Source: Rhodanobacter sp. UBA5168 (GTDB lineage Bacteria > Pseudomonadota > Gammaproteobacteria > Xanthomonadales > Rhodanobacteraceae). From it: 13,612 bases of DNA. Positions 1-6,329 of the stretch are shown here, piece by piece. The stretch lies in the NCBI GenBank assembly GCA_002413455.1, contig DHXA01000079.1, positions 1 through 13,612 on the forward strand, read 5' to 3'. Under the pieces are notes generated by a model, which saw nothing but the letters and a program-made list of their open reading frames with translations, ran no database searches and was not told the DNA's origin. The first letter of the stretch is position 1; every line of letters starts with the position of its first letter. The translations under genes were made by a program, and so were the position numbers.

Positions 1-9
1 CCTGCCTCC

Positions 10-828
10 ATGTCCCGCCCGCTTCGTATTGAATTTGCCGGTGCGCTGTATCACGTGATGGCGCGGGGCGATGCACGCGCGGCGATCTTCCTGGGCGACG
101 AGGACCGACAGGCATTCTGTGCGGGTCTGGCGCGGGTATGCGAACGCTTCGAGTGGCGGCTGTGGGCGTATTGCCTGATGGACAACCACTATCACTTGCT
201 GGTCGAGACGTTACAGCCAACCCTTTCGCGCGGGATGCGCGAGGTCAATGGCGTCTATACGCAGGCGTTCAACCGCCGGCACGGCCGGGTGGGGCATGTG
301 CTGCAGGGACGCTACAAGGCGGTGCTGGTCGACAAGGACAGCTACTTGCGGGAGCTGTCGCGCTATATCGTGCTGAATCCGGTGCGGGCTCGCCTGTGCC
401 AGGCGGCCGGCGACTGGCCGTGGAGCAGCTACCGGGCGGTGATGGGGAAAGCGGTTGCGCCGCAGATGTTGGCGGTGGCGGAGACACTGGCCATGTTCTC
501 GGAGGATCGGGGTGCGGCGCGACGCGCGTATGCGCGCTTTGTGGCCGAGGGCGTGGATGTACGGTTGCCAGAGAACAAGCAGCAATTGTTCCTGGGTGAC
601 GATGATTTTGTGGAACGCATGGCGGCACGCGCCAAGACGCCGTCGCGTGAGGTGCCTCGAAAGCAGCGGCGGCAGAAATCGCTGGCGCAGCATGAGCGCG
701 CGGCTGATGGCCGCGATAGCGCCATCCGTGCGGCCTATGCCAGCGGGACCTATACCTTGAAGGCCATCGGTGAGTACTTCGGTTTGCACTACGCCACAGT
801 GAGTCGCATCGCGCGAGTGGGCATGTAG
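10..828 (+). CDS. REP-associated tyrosine transposase (RAYT, Y1 transposase family)
   Basis: This 272-residue protein belongs to the single-domain HUH/Y1 nucleases related to IS200/IS605 TnpA. Family members cut and rejoin single-stranded REP hairpins and are usually single-copy domesticated genes, not mobile elements. The sequence shows the HUH motif as H60-Y61-H62 within MDNHYHLLVE, and the family signature SRYIVLNPVRA at about 117-127, with Y119 the likely catalytic tyrosine. An alpha-helical linker is followed by a basic stretch at about 212-225 and a C-terminal helix-turn-helix at about 235-270 (LKAIGEYFGLHYATVSRI) that probably binds DNA. The length is normal for RAYTs that carry an added C-terminal domain. 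Only nine bases precede the ATG, so no ribosome-binding site can be judged. The 3' end is duplicated immediately downstream, and GTGTCAG-type elements elsewhere in the window are plausible substrates. The family call is secure; the substrate is inferred. Confidence 0.93.
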   Translation: MSRPLRIEFAGALYHVMARGDARAAIFLGDEDRQAFCAGLARVCERFEWRLWAYCLMDNHYHLLVETLQPTLSRGMREVNGVYTQAFNRRHGRVGHVLQGRYKAVLVDKDSYLRELSRYIVLNPVRARLCQAAGDWPWSSYRAVMGKAVAPQMLAVAETLAMFSEDRGAARRAYARFVAEGVDVRLPENKQQLFLGDDDFVERMAARAKTPSREVPRKQRRQKSLAQHERAADGRDSAIRAAYASGTYTLKAIGEYFGLHYATVSRIARVGM

Positions 829-924
829 CAAAACAAGACCTGACCCTAGTAGGGTTCTGCGAGTGGGCATGTAGCAAAACAAGACCTGACCCTAGTAGGC
901 TAGTAGGGTTCTGACCCTAGGGTT
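813..924. repeat. 46-bp tandem repeat duplicating the RAYT stop-codon region, REP-like
   Basis: Two identical 41-bp copies (813-853 and 859-899) repeat with a period of 46 bp. Each begins with the last codons of the RAYT gene and its TAG stop, and runs through AAAACAAGACCTGACCCTAG. A shorter third part follows: CTAGTAGGGTTCT at 846-858 recurs at 900-912, then GACCCTAGGGTTCT. Within the repeats, ACCCT-AGT-AGGGT and ACCCTAGGGT can fold into short hairpins, and several GTAG tetranucleotides stand next to them. GTAG-like tetranucleotides beside a hairpin are a known feature of RAYT target REPs. The duplication is directly visible; its REP identity is inferred. Confidence 0.8.
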
Positions 925-1062
925 CTCCGGTAATCGGCATGGTCCTTTTTCTGGGCGCAGCGTTCGGCGAGATGGAGACCACCGTCACTCAACATCAGCA
1001 ACTCGGCGGGAACCGGCCCGACCTGGATCCGGATCGCTGAAACCAAAGGAGAAAGCAAGACC

Positions 1063-1392
1063 ATGCCCATCAAATCACGCGTACGGGATGGGGTCACCAT
1101 TCTGGACCTCAACGGCAAGATCGGTGACACGGCGCTGCGCCAGGCGATACACGAGGCGCTCGGTGCCGGCGCGGCCAAGATCCTGCTGAATTTCAGCGGT
1201 GTGGCCGTCAACGGTTGGCCCGAGATAGGTGCGCTGGTCGAGGCCTACACTGTGGCGACAAATCGCGGGGCGAAGCTGAAGATCGCGAACCTGCCGCCCG
1301 GGATCAACGACGACATCCTGTACGTCACCCAGCTGATCACCATTTTCGACGTCTTCGACAGCGAGGACGAGGCGGTCAAGTCGTTCGCCTGA
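1063..1392 (+). CDS. STAS-domain protein (anti-sigma factor antagonist-like) without the phospho-acceptor serine
   Basis: This 109-residue protein is one STAS domain of normal SpoIIAA-like length. The domain normally binds an anti-sigma kinase in partner-switching regulation. Visible landmarks are the opening strands (GVTILDLNGKIG, about 10-21), the helix LRQAIHEAL, the strand KILLNFSG (39-46), a helix IGALVEAYTVATNRG, the strand KLKIANLP, and a C-terminal IFDVFDSEDEAVKSF that is typical of this subfamily. The family segment D-S-S-G before the central helix aligns here with G51-W52-P53-E54, so the serine phosphorylated in SpoIIAA and RsbV is absent. AAAGGAGA at 1045-1052 supports the ATG start. 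No RsbW-type kinase or phosphatase lies nearby. The fold is secure. A partner-switching role by phosphorylation is doubtful; a constitutive binding role is possible. Confidence 0.85.
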   Translation: MPIKSRVRDGVTILDLNGKIGDTALRQAIHEALGAGAAKILLNFSGVAVNGWPEIGALVEAYTVATNRGAKLKIANLPPGINDDILYVTQLITIFDVFDSEDEAVKSFA

Positions 1393-1411
1393 GCAAGATA
1401 TGATCGGAAGA

Positions 1412-1431
1412 GGTGTCAGGGACGAATTAAG
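1412..1431 (+). repeat. REP-like element, single GGTGTCAGGGACG copy
   Basis: GGTGTCAGGGACGAATTAAG lies 20 bp after the STAS gene stop. The GGTGTCAG core recurs at 4716-4723 and 9876-9883, always between genes. It resembles GTGTCAG-type intergenic repeats of Xanthomonadales, and the RAYT at the left of the window is a candidate processing enzyme. The rest of the 157-bp gap (1393-1549) shows no clear terminator or promoter. Confidence 0.5.
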
Positions 1432-1549
1432 CGGCACATCTCCGCGCAACTAGCGCCAAGTGGCTGATTTGAAAGAGCGGCTGGCGGCCGGGCAAACTGT
1501 TGGTCCGACCCAAACAGATATCGTGCCGTCCTGATCACGAAGAAACACC

Positions 1550-1831
1550 ATGACGAAAAGCTACGCCCCGCCTCTGACCACGAACCCGCATGGTCCCCTC
1601 TACCGAGTCGACAAAGGGATCAGGGCCGCCCAGCAACGGCTGGAAGCCGCCATCGACGCGAAGCGCCATCACACCAACCAGAATCTCGCCCACGAGGTGA
1701 TCAAAGAGGCTCGCGAGGGACTCAAGAAGTCCGAACAGTTGCGCGTGCTCAAGATCAAGGAACTCGCGCAGAAGGCCGCGGAGACCGATGGCAAGAACGG
1801 GGTCGGATTCTTAAATTCCCCAAGGAAGTGA
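1550..1831 (+). CDS. Small helical protein of unknown function (93 aa)
   Basis: I do not recognise this family. The protein has a proline-rich N-terminus (SYAPPLTTNPHGP, about 4-16) followed by a long, highly charged, mostly helical region (about 20-80) rich in lysine, glutamate, alanine and glutamine. That region could form a coiled coil or helical hairpin. There is no signal peptide, membrane segment or cysteine. Codon use favours G/C at third positions like its neighbours, which supports a real gene. The ribosome-binding site is weak (only GAAGAAA ahead of the ATG). The stop lies 12 bp before the methyltransferase start, so the two may be co-transcribed. A DNA-associated or structural role would suit the composition, but this is a guess. 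Confidence 0.62.
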   Translation: MTKSYAPPLTTNPHGPLYRVDKGIRAAQQRLEAAIDAKRHHTNQNLAHEVIKEAREGLKKSEQLRVLKIKELAQKAAETDGKNGVGFLNSPRK

Positions 1832-1843
1832 GCCTGAAAACTC

Positions 1844-2659
1844 ATGTCGCCGCCTCCTGCGCTTGCCGGTTCTGTCCCCGAACTCTACGACACGTACATG
1901 GTGCCGCTGATCTTTGAGCCGTACGCGGCCGACCTGGTGAACCGGTTGAGGCCGAGGCGTCTTTCCCGGGTGCTGGAAATCGCCGCCGGTACCGGCGTGG
2001 CGACGCGTGCGATGGCAGCCACCTTGCCGGAAAGCTGCACGATCGTCGCCACGGATTTGAATCAGGCGATGCTCGATCATGCCCGCGCTGTGGGAACGAT
2101 TCGCGCCGTCGCCTGGCGCCAGGCGGACGCGCTGCAGTTGCCCTTCCAGGACGCGACGTTCGACGCCGTGGTGTGCCAGTTCGGCGCGATGTTCTTTCCG
2201 GACAAGTCCAGGGCGTTTGCCGAGGCGCTTCGGGTGCTCGCGGAAGGGGGCGTCTTCATTTTCAGCGTGTGGGACCGGATCGAGGAAAACGACTTTGCCG
2301 ACATCGTCACCGCCGCGCTGGCATCCGTCTTTCCGTGGAATCCGCCGCGCTTCATGGCCCGCACGCCGCACGGTTATCACGACCTTGAGCGCATCGCACG
2401 GGATCTGGCCGAAGGCGGTTTCACCCGCTCGCCCCGGATCGACACCGTCGCGGCGCGCAGCCGCGCAGAGTCTCCCCGGGCGGCCGCCATGGCTTACTGC
2501 CAGGGCACTCCGCTGAGGAACGAGATCGAGACCCGCGATGCCGCCCGGCTCGGTGAAGCCACCGAGGTCGCCGCGGAAGCCATCGCCAGGCAGTTCGGGC
2601 AGGGCAGTGTCGACGGCAAGATCCAGGCGCACGTCATCACCGTGGAAGCTGACGACTGA
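1844..2659 (+). CDS. Class I SAM-dependent methyltransferase (Methyltransf_11 type)
   Basis: This 271-residue cytoplasmic protein has the Rossmann-like methyltransferase core. Motif I (VLEIAAGTG) is at residues 43-51 and binds S-adenosylmethionine. The acidic residue after strand 2 is D71 in IVATDLNQ. Motif II region ADALQLPF is at 94-101, followed by FDAVVCQFGAMFFPD (106-120) and the strand VFIFSVWDR (137-145). These features match the UbiE/Methyltransf_11 group, whose members modify small molecules such as quinones and lipids; the sequence does not reveal the acceptor. It starts 12 bp after the preceding small gene. AAGGAAG at 1823-1829 is rather distant from the ATG, so translation may rely on coupling. 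A GNAT gene follows 50 bp downstream. Family call sure, substrate unknown. Confidence 0.9.
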   Translation: MSPPPALAGSVPELYDTYMVPLIFEPYAADLVNRLRPRRLSRVLEIAAGTGVATRAMAATLPESCTIVATDLNQAMLDHARAVGTIRAVAWRQADALQLPFQDATFDAVVCQFGAMFFPDKSRAFAEALRVLAEGGVFIFSVWDRIEENDFADIVTAALASVFPWNPPRFMARTPHGYHDLERIARDLAEGGFTRSPRIDTVAARSRAESPRAAAMAYCQGTPLRNEIETRDAARLGEATEVAAEAIARQFGQGSVDGKIQAHVITVEADD

Positions 2660-2709
2660 GAGGCACGCATCGCGCTGCGTCGAGTGCACCTTCCTGGCAT
2701 CGGGTACGC

Positions 2710-3291
2710 ATGAATGCCATCCTGACCCGGCCACCCACGCTTCGACCGGAGTATCCGTTGCCCACCGTACGAAAAGCCAGCCACAGCGATGCAGGGCAGC
2801 TTGCGGCGCTCGCCGAGAGAACCTTCAGGGACACCTTCGGCAGTGCGAATACGGCTGAGGACATGGACCTGCATTGCAGGGCCAGTTACAGCGCAGCCAT
2901 TCAGGCGGGCGAGATCGCCGCCCCGGACATGGTGACCTTGCTGAGCGAGGAGGGTGGACAGTTGGTCGGGTTCGCGCAGCTTCGCTGGGCCCATGCGCCG
3001 AGTTGTGTGGTAGCCGAGGCACCGGGGGAGATCCAGCGGTTGTACGTTGCCGCTGACTGGCACGGCAAGGGCATGGCCCACGAGCTCATGCGTGCCTGCA
3101 TGGACGAGTTGCAAGCGCGCGCGTCGGACGCGGTCTGGCTGGGCGTCTGGGAGCGCAACCCAAGGGCGATCGCGTTCTACCGCAAGTGCGGGTTCGTCGA
3201 GGTGGGGGATCACGTTTTTCCCGTGGGCAGCGATCCGCAGCGCGATATCGTGATGGCCCGCCGGGTGGATCGGTTCCACCCAACCACCTAG
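2710..3291 (+). CDS. GNAT family N-acetyltransferase
   Basis: The product is a single GNAT domain expected to move an acetyl group from acetyl-CoA to an amine. Motif A is visible at about 108-131: IQRLYVAADWHGKGMAHELM with the pyrophosphate-binding pattern HGKGMA (119-124). Motif B is NPRAIAFYRKCGF (150-162), and the N-terminal strand TVRKASHSDAGQLAALAERTF starts near residue 19. The first 16 residues are proline-rich and unlike the family. The ATG at 2710 has no good ribosome-binding site. An in-frame TTG at 2758 has GGAG at 2748-2751 and would begin the protein exactly at the GNAT fold (177 aa), so the true start may be there. The acceptor is unknown; the fold matches small-molecule and protein acetyltransferases alike. 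Confidence 0.88.
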   Translation: MNAILTRPPTLRPEYPLPTVRKASHSDAGQLAALAERTFRDTFGSANTAEDMDLHCRASYSAAIQAGEIAAPDMVTLLSEEGGQLVGFAQLRWAHAPSCVVAEAPGEIQRLYVAADWHGKGMAHELMRACMDELQARASDAVWLGVWERNPRAIAFYRKCGFVEVGDHVFPVGSDPQRDIVMARRVDRFHPTT

Positions 3292-3296
3292 GGAAA

Positions 3297-3324
3297 CCCC
3301 TGGTGCAGCGCATGCACCACGGGG
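3297..3324 (+). terminator. Hairpin after the GNAT gene, possible terminator
   Basis: CCCCTGGTGCA pairs with TGCACCA-C-GGGG around a GCGCA loop. That gives an 11-bp stem with one bulged C, starting six bases after the GNAT stop codon. No run of T follows, so factor-independent termination is uncertain; it may only protect the transcript end. The rest of the 3292-3614 gap shows no convincing gene. TAGACT at 3564-3569 could be a -10 box for the next gene, but no matching -35 is clear. Confidence 0.5.
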
Positions 3325-3614
3325 AAACTGCAGGGACGAAACAAGGGTGCAGCGCACTTCTCGAAACGTCGACTCGGCCCTGTTTTTGCCACCTGCCCAA
3401 GCGGCGTCAACGCCGTGTCTGGCCAATGCCATGGGCGAAGAAAAGAAGCCCCACCGGCAACGGGCCCGCGACGCAGTTTGGCCAGCGCATCGCTCGAACA
3501 CCTCGCCGCCCGGCCAGCACCGGCTTGCTCATGGCTGCGATGATCGTGCGTCTGCGAAAGGACTAGACTGGCCTTGGTAAACGTTCCCGCCCCCAGGGCG
3601 TGGAGGGTTTGGGC

Positions 3615-4658
3615 ATGGTGATCTGGGCGTACGCAGCAATCCTGGCATGGTCCGTTGCCGTGCCTGCATCGGTCACGCCGGTCGTGTCGCCGATGCCGCC
3701 CCCGGAGCAGGTCATGGCGGTGCCGCCGGAGTTGCGTACGCAACTGCAGCGACAGGTCATCGATGCCGGCGGTTCCGGAAGGTCGCGACTGGAACGGCTG
3801 GTGGACTTCCTGTTCCAGAAGACGGGCCTGGGCATGGAGTATTCGGCCGACGCCACGTTGACCGTCGACCAGGCCTACCGCACACGCCAAGCCAACTGCC
3901 TGACCTTCACCCTGCTGACCGTGGCGCTGGCACGCGAGTCCGGCTTGCAGGCCTACGGGCAGGAGCTTGACGACATCGTGGCCTGGCGCGTGGACGGCAA
4001 CCTCATCTACGGGTTCAACCACGTCAACGCGGGAATCAGCATCGGTCGCTCGCGCTTCACGGTGGATGTGGCGCGGGATCTGGTGATGGCGCGCGACTTG
4101 CCCAAGCCGATTTCCGATCAGCGTCTGCTGGCGCTCTACTACAGCAACCGCGCGGCCGAGCTGCTTGCCGGTGCCTCGCCCGCGGCGGCCGTTCCGTACA
4201 TGGCCATGGCGTTGCAACTGGCTCCGCGCTATGCCGGCGCCTGGGCCAATGCCGGCGTGTTGCACCTGCGCCAGGGCGACCCGCGAGCGGCCGAACGCGA
4301 TTACCTGAAGGCGCTGGCGCTCGACCCGGCAAATGCGGGCGCGCTGGTCAATCTGGTGATGCTGTACGGGAACAACGGCGACGAAGCGCGCCGCGCCATC
4401 TATGCGCGGCGTCTGGAGGAGATCCAGGTGAAAGACCCCTACTTCCAGTTCCTGCAGGCCGAGGACGATGAGAAGCAGGGCGATTACGCGGGTGCCGTGC
4501 AGCACTACCGGCGGGCCATCCGCCTTTATAATGGCGACGCGCGTTTCTACCTCGGACTGGCCCGCGCTTATCAGCAACTGGGCGAAGAGCGCGGCGCACG
4601 GCAGGCCATGAACCGCGCCGCCGCGCTCAGTCGCAGCAGCGCCGGGGGCAGAAACTAG
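3615..4658 (+). CDS. Exported transglutaminase-like / TPR protein
   Basis: This 347-residue protein starts with a hydrophobic segment (residues 2-19) that looks like a signal peptide or anchor. A transglutaminase-like domain covers about 55-165 with a plausible Cys-His-Asp triad: C95 in RQANCLTF, H136 in FNHVNAG and D151 in FTVDVA. Tetratricopeptide repeats fill about 172-340 (AWANAGVLHLRQGDPRAAERD, then YQQLGEERGARQAM). The same pairing occurs in uncharacterised envelope proteins, where TPRs probably hold a partner and the papain-like domain may cleave or cross-link a peptide. I chose the ATG at 3615 because GGAGGG at 3602-3607 sits seven bases ahead. A GTG at 3600 would add five residues but place the Shine-Dalgarno inside the gene. 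The domain call is good; activity and substrate are unknown. Confidence 0.85.
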   Translation: MVIWAYAAILAWSVAVPASVTPVVSPMPPPEQVMAVPPELRTQLQRQVIDAGGSGRSRLERLVDFLFQKTGLGMEYSADATLTVDQAYRTRQANCLTFTLLTVALARESGLQAYGQELDDIVAWRVDGNLIYGFNHVNAGISIGRSRFTVDVARDLVMARDLPKPISDQRLLALYYSNRAAELLAGASPAAAVPYMAMALQLAPRYAGAWANAGVLHLRQGDPRAAERDYLKALALDPANAGALVNLVMLYGNNGDEARRAIYARRLEEIQVKDPYFQFLQAEDDEKQGDYAGAVQHYRRAIRLYNGDARFYLGLARAYQQLGEERGARQAMNRAAALSRSSAGGRN

Positions 4659-4662
4659 GAAT

Positions 4663-4747
4663 AAAGGTGCCAAGGACATTTTCCCTCGGAGCGCGAACGA
4701 AGCGTCGAGCGAAACGGTGTCAGGATCGCTTCCTGAGCTGACACCCT
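4663..4747. repeat. Composite REP-like element between the TPR and tpm genes
   Basis: The element begins five bases after the TPR gene stop. A first half unit, AAAGGTGCCAAGGACATTTT (4663-4682), resembles the first half unit at 9849-9870. A second, AACGGTGTCAGGATCGCTTCC, starts at 4713. GGTGTCAG (4716-4723) is perfectly inverted as CTGACACC at 4738-4745. A nested hairpin CAGGA-TCGCT-TCCTG (4721-4735) competes with it. An inverted repeat between two genes is typical of REP/BIME units. It may act as a terminator or RNA stabiliser, although no T-run follows. Confidence 0.65.
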
Positions 4748-4786
4748 TGGTTGATTTGCCCGCCCCACGCCAACTCGAGCCCCATC

Positions 4787-5449
4787 ATGGACCCCGACTT
4801 CTGGCATCAGCGCTGGCGCGAAGGCCGCATCGGTTTCCACCAGGAGCGGCCGACGCCGCTGCTGCTCGAGCACTGGCCCGAGCTGGCGCTGGCGCCCGGC
4901 AGCCCGGTGTTTGTGCCGCTGGCCGGCAAGTCGCTGGACCTCGTCTGGCTGGCGGCGCACGGTCACCGCGTGTTGGGCGTGGAGTTGTCGCCGCTGGCGG
5001 TCGCGCAGTTCTTCGCCGAACACGATCTGACCCCGCAAGTGCACGACTCGCGCTACGGCCGCCATTACCGTGCCGCCGACATCGAACTGATCTGCGGCGA
5101 CGTCTTCGGCCTCGACGCCGGCGCCCTGGCCGACTGCGCGGCGGTGTACGACCGCGCCGCGCTGATCGCGCTGCCGCCACCGCTGCGCCGTCGATACGTG
5201 CGCGAGCTGCATGCGCGACTCCCGGCCGGCTGCCGCGGCCTGCTGATCACGCTGGAGTATCCGCAACACGAACAGCAGGGCCCGCCGTTCGCCGTGCCGG
5301 AAGCCGAGGTGCGCGATCTGTATGGCCGCGACTGGCGCGTGGAAACACTGGAGCGGCGCGACATCCTCGCGCAGCAGCCGGGTTTCGTCGCCGAAGGGGT
5401 GAGCGCGCTGGAGACCGTGGCGTACCGGCTGTCGAGAGATAGCCGGTAG
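4787..5449 (+). CDS. tpm: Thiopurine S-methyltransferase (TPMT)
   Basis: This 220-residue protein matches bacterial TPMT along its length. It transfers a methyl group from S-adenosylmethionine to the sulfur of thiopurines; bacterial homologues are also linked to selenium and tellurium methylation. The diagnostic N-terminus MDPDFWHQRWREGRIGFHQ is at 1-19. The SAM-binding strand FVPLAGKSLDLVWLAAHGHRV follows at about 43-63, with GVELSPLAV after it. ICGDVFGLD (about 101-109) and VYDRAALIALPPPLRRRYV (about 119-137) are the remaining family blocks. The ATG at 4787 gives the family's normal start; an in-frame TTG at 4751 would add twelve unlike residues. No strong Shine-Dalgarno is seen. The REP-like element just upstream separates it from the TPR gene, so it probably has its own promoter. 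Confidence 0.93.
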   Translation: MDPDFWHQRWREGRIGFHQERPTPLLLEHWPELALAPGSPVFVPLAGKSLDLVWLAAHGHRVLGVELSPLAVAQFFAEHDLTPQVHDSRYGRHYRAADIELICGDVFGLDAGALADCAAVYDRAALIALPPPLRRRYVRELHARLPAGCRGLLITLEYPQHEQQGPPFAVPEAEVRDLYGRDWRVETLERRDILAQQPGFVAEGVSALETVAYRLSRDSR

Positions 5450-5645
5450 TCCAGTCACTTCATCGTCTTCAAGTCCGCAAATCGAGCTTGCCTGCCCGAA
5501 AAGCGAAGCCTCACGATGAGCGTCCCTGTGCATCGGCTTCGCCCGGCGCGAGCCCGCGAGTCAGGTTAAGTAAATCTTCCGGCGGCATGGCGGTGTTAGG
5601 TTGAAGGGACCCCCGAGCCGGTGGGGGCGTCTGCATCTGACGCGT

Positions 5646-5674
5646 CCTCGGTTCTTTTACCCCCGAGGAGAAGG
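5646..5674 (+). promoter_or_regulatory. Hairpin overlapping the lipoprotein gene ribosome-binding site
   Basis: CCTCGG (5646-5651) pairs with CCGAGG (5663-5668) around an 11-base loop. The 3' arm overlaps the Shine-Dalgarno AGGAG (5666-5670) of the OmpA-domain gene whose ATG is at 5677. Further upstream the leader holds CCCC(C)GAGCCGGTGGGGG at about 5609-5627 and GCGTC-TGCATCT-GACGC, so it is highly foldable. The pairing could limit translation initiation. No riboswitch or thermometer class is recognised. The rest of the 5450-5645 gap shows no gene. Confidence 0.4.
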
Positions 5675-5676
5675 TC

Positions 5677-6279
5677 ATGATCAACTCGACTATGCGAAAG
5701 GTGTCCGTTCCGCTGCTATTCGCGGCGGTGGCGCTGGGTGGCTGCACGCACTACGTGAAGCAGGCGGACTTCGATTCGGCCATCGCCGAGTTGCGCGCCA
5801 GCGACCAGAAGCAGCAACAGCAGCTGGATTCGCTGACCCAGGAAATGCAGCAGCGGTTCGCCAAATACGATGCCCAGATCGCCGAAATGGGTGGCCGCGT
5901 GCGGGTCGACACCGCTGCGCACTTTGCCTTCAACGACGCCACCGTGCGCGACGAGGACAAGCCCTTGCTGGACGATTTCGCCAAGGTCATCAGCAGCCAT
6001 TACCCCGGCGCGATGGTCACCGTCGAAGGCTTTGCCGACCCCGCCGGTTCCAGGGGTTACAACCGGCGCCTCGGCGCCAAGCGCGCGGCGGCGGTGCGCG
6101 ATTACCTGGTCAGTACCGGCGGCCTGTCCGCCGACCGGCTGCGCGCCGTGAGCTACGGGGAAGACAGCAACCGCCAGGTGGATCGCGGCCAGTCGCGCGA
6201 GGCAGGCACGTCCAACCGCCGCGTCACGCTGGTGGTCGACTTTGCCGGCGGCGCGGGCGCACCGGCCAGCGCCGGCTGA
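5677..6279 (+). CDS. OmpA/Pal-like lipoprotein with coiled-coil segment
   Basis: This 200-residue protein is an outer-membrane-type lipoprotein that should bind peptidoglycan. A signal peptide (1-22) ends in the lipobox L-G-G-C with the lipidated cysteine at C23. Residues about 28-70 form a charged, glutamine-rich coiled coil (KQQQQLDSLTQEMQQRF). An OmpA C-terminal domain occupies about 76-190. In it D121 and R136 (FADPAGSRGYNRRLGAKRA) correspond to the conserved pair that contacts diaminopimelate. The usual histidine of the family motif GHxD is F119 here. The coiled coil resembles the spacing segment seen in Lpp-like and some OmpA-like lipoproteins. GAGGAGAAGG just ahead of the ATG is a strong ribosome-binding site. 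No tol genes flank it, so it is probably not the main Pal. Confidence 0.9.
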   Translation: MINSTMRKVSVPLLFAAVALGGCTHYVKQADFDSAIAELRASDQKQQQQLDSLTQEMQQRFAKYDAQIAEMGGRVRVDTAAHFAFNDATVRDEDKPLLDDFAKVISSHYPGAMVTVEGFADPAGSRGYNRRLGAKRAAAVRDYLVSTGGLSADRLRAVSYGEDSNRQVDRGQSREAGTSNRRVTLVVDFAGGAGAPASAG

Positions 6280-6297
6280 CAGCCGGGTCGAGGCCCC

Positions 6298-6329
6298 CCC
6301 CTGGGCTTTGGACGTCCAAAGCCCAGGGG
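6298..6329. repeat. 32-bp perfect palindrome, possible bidirectional terminator
   Basis: CCCCTGGGCTTTGGAC is followed directly by its exact reverse complement GTCCAAAGCCCAGGGG. As RNA this gives a stem of about 14 bp with a four-base loop, 18 bp after the lipoprotein gene stop. No T-run follows on the plus strand and none is clear on the minus strand. It lies between convergent genes, which suits a shared terminator, but could also be a dispersed repeat or protein-binding palindrome. The remainder of the gap to 6633 holds no gene I can support. Confidence 0.7.

Noticed and set aside
813..899. CRISPR-type array
   Set aside because: Only two full copies exist with a 5-bp spacer; this is a tandem duplication.
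10..924. A complete IS200/IS605 insertion sequence
   Set aside because: The transposase has RAYT features and a C-terminal extra domain, no tnpB is present, and the flanking repeat is a tandem copy of the gene tail, not paired element ends.
934..1040. Minus-strand peptide-like stretch (IQVGPVPAELLMLSDGG) upstream of the STAS gene
   Set aside because: It looks protein-like but has no recognised family, and its frame runs into the STAS gene and the repeat region without a plausible start or end.
3288..4679. Minus-strand open frame of 463 codons opposite the TPR gene
   Set aside because: Its translation is rich in R, H, Q and G without domain motifs, and it lies antisense to a clear transglutaminase/TPR gene. 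High-GC coding DNA often leaves such open frames.
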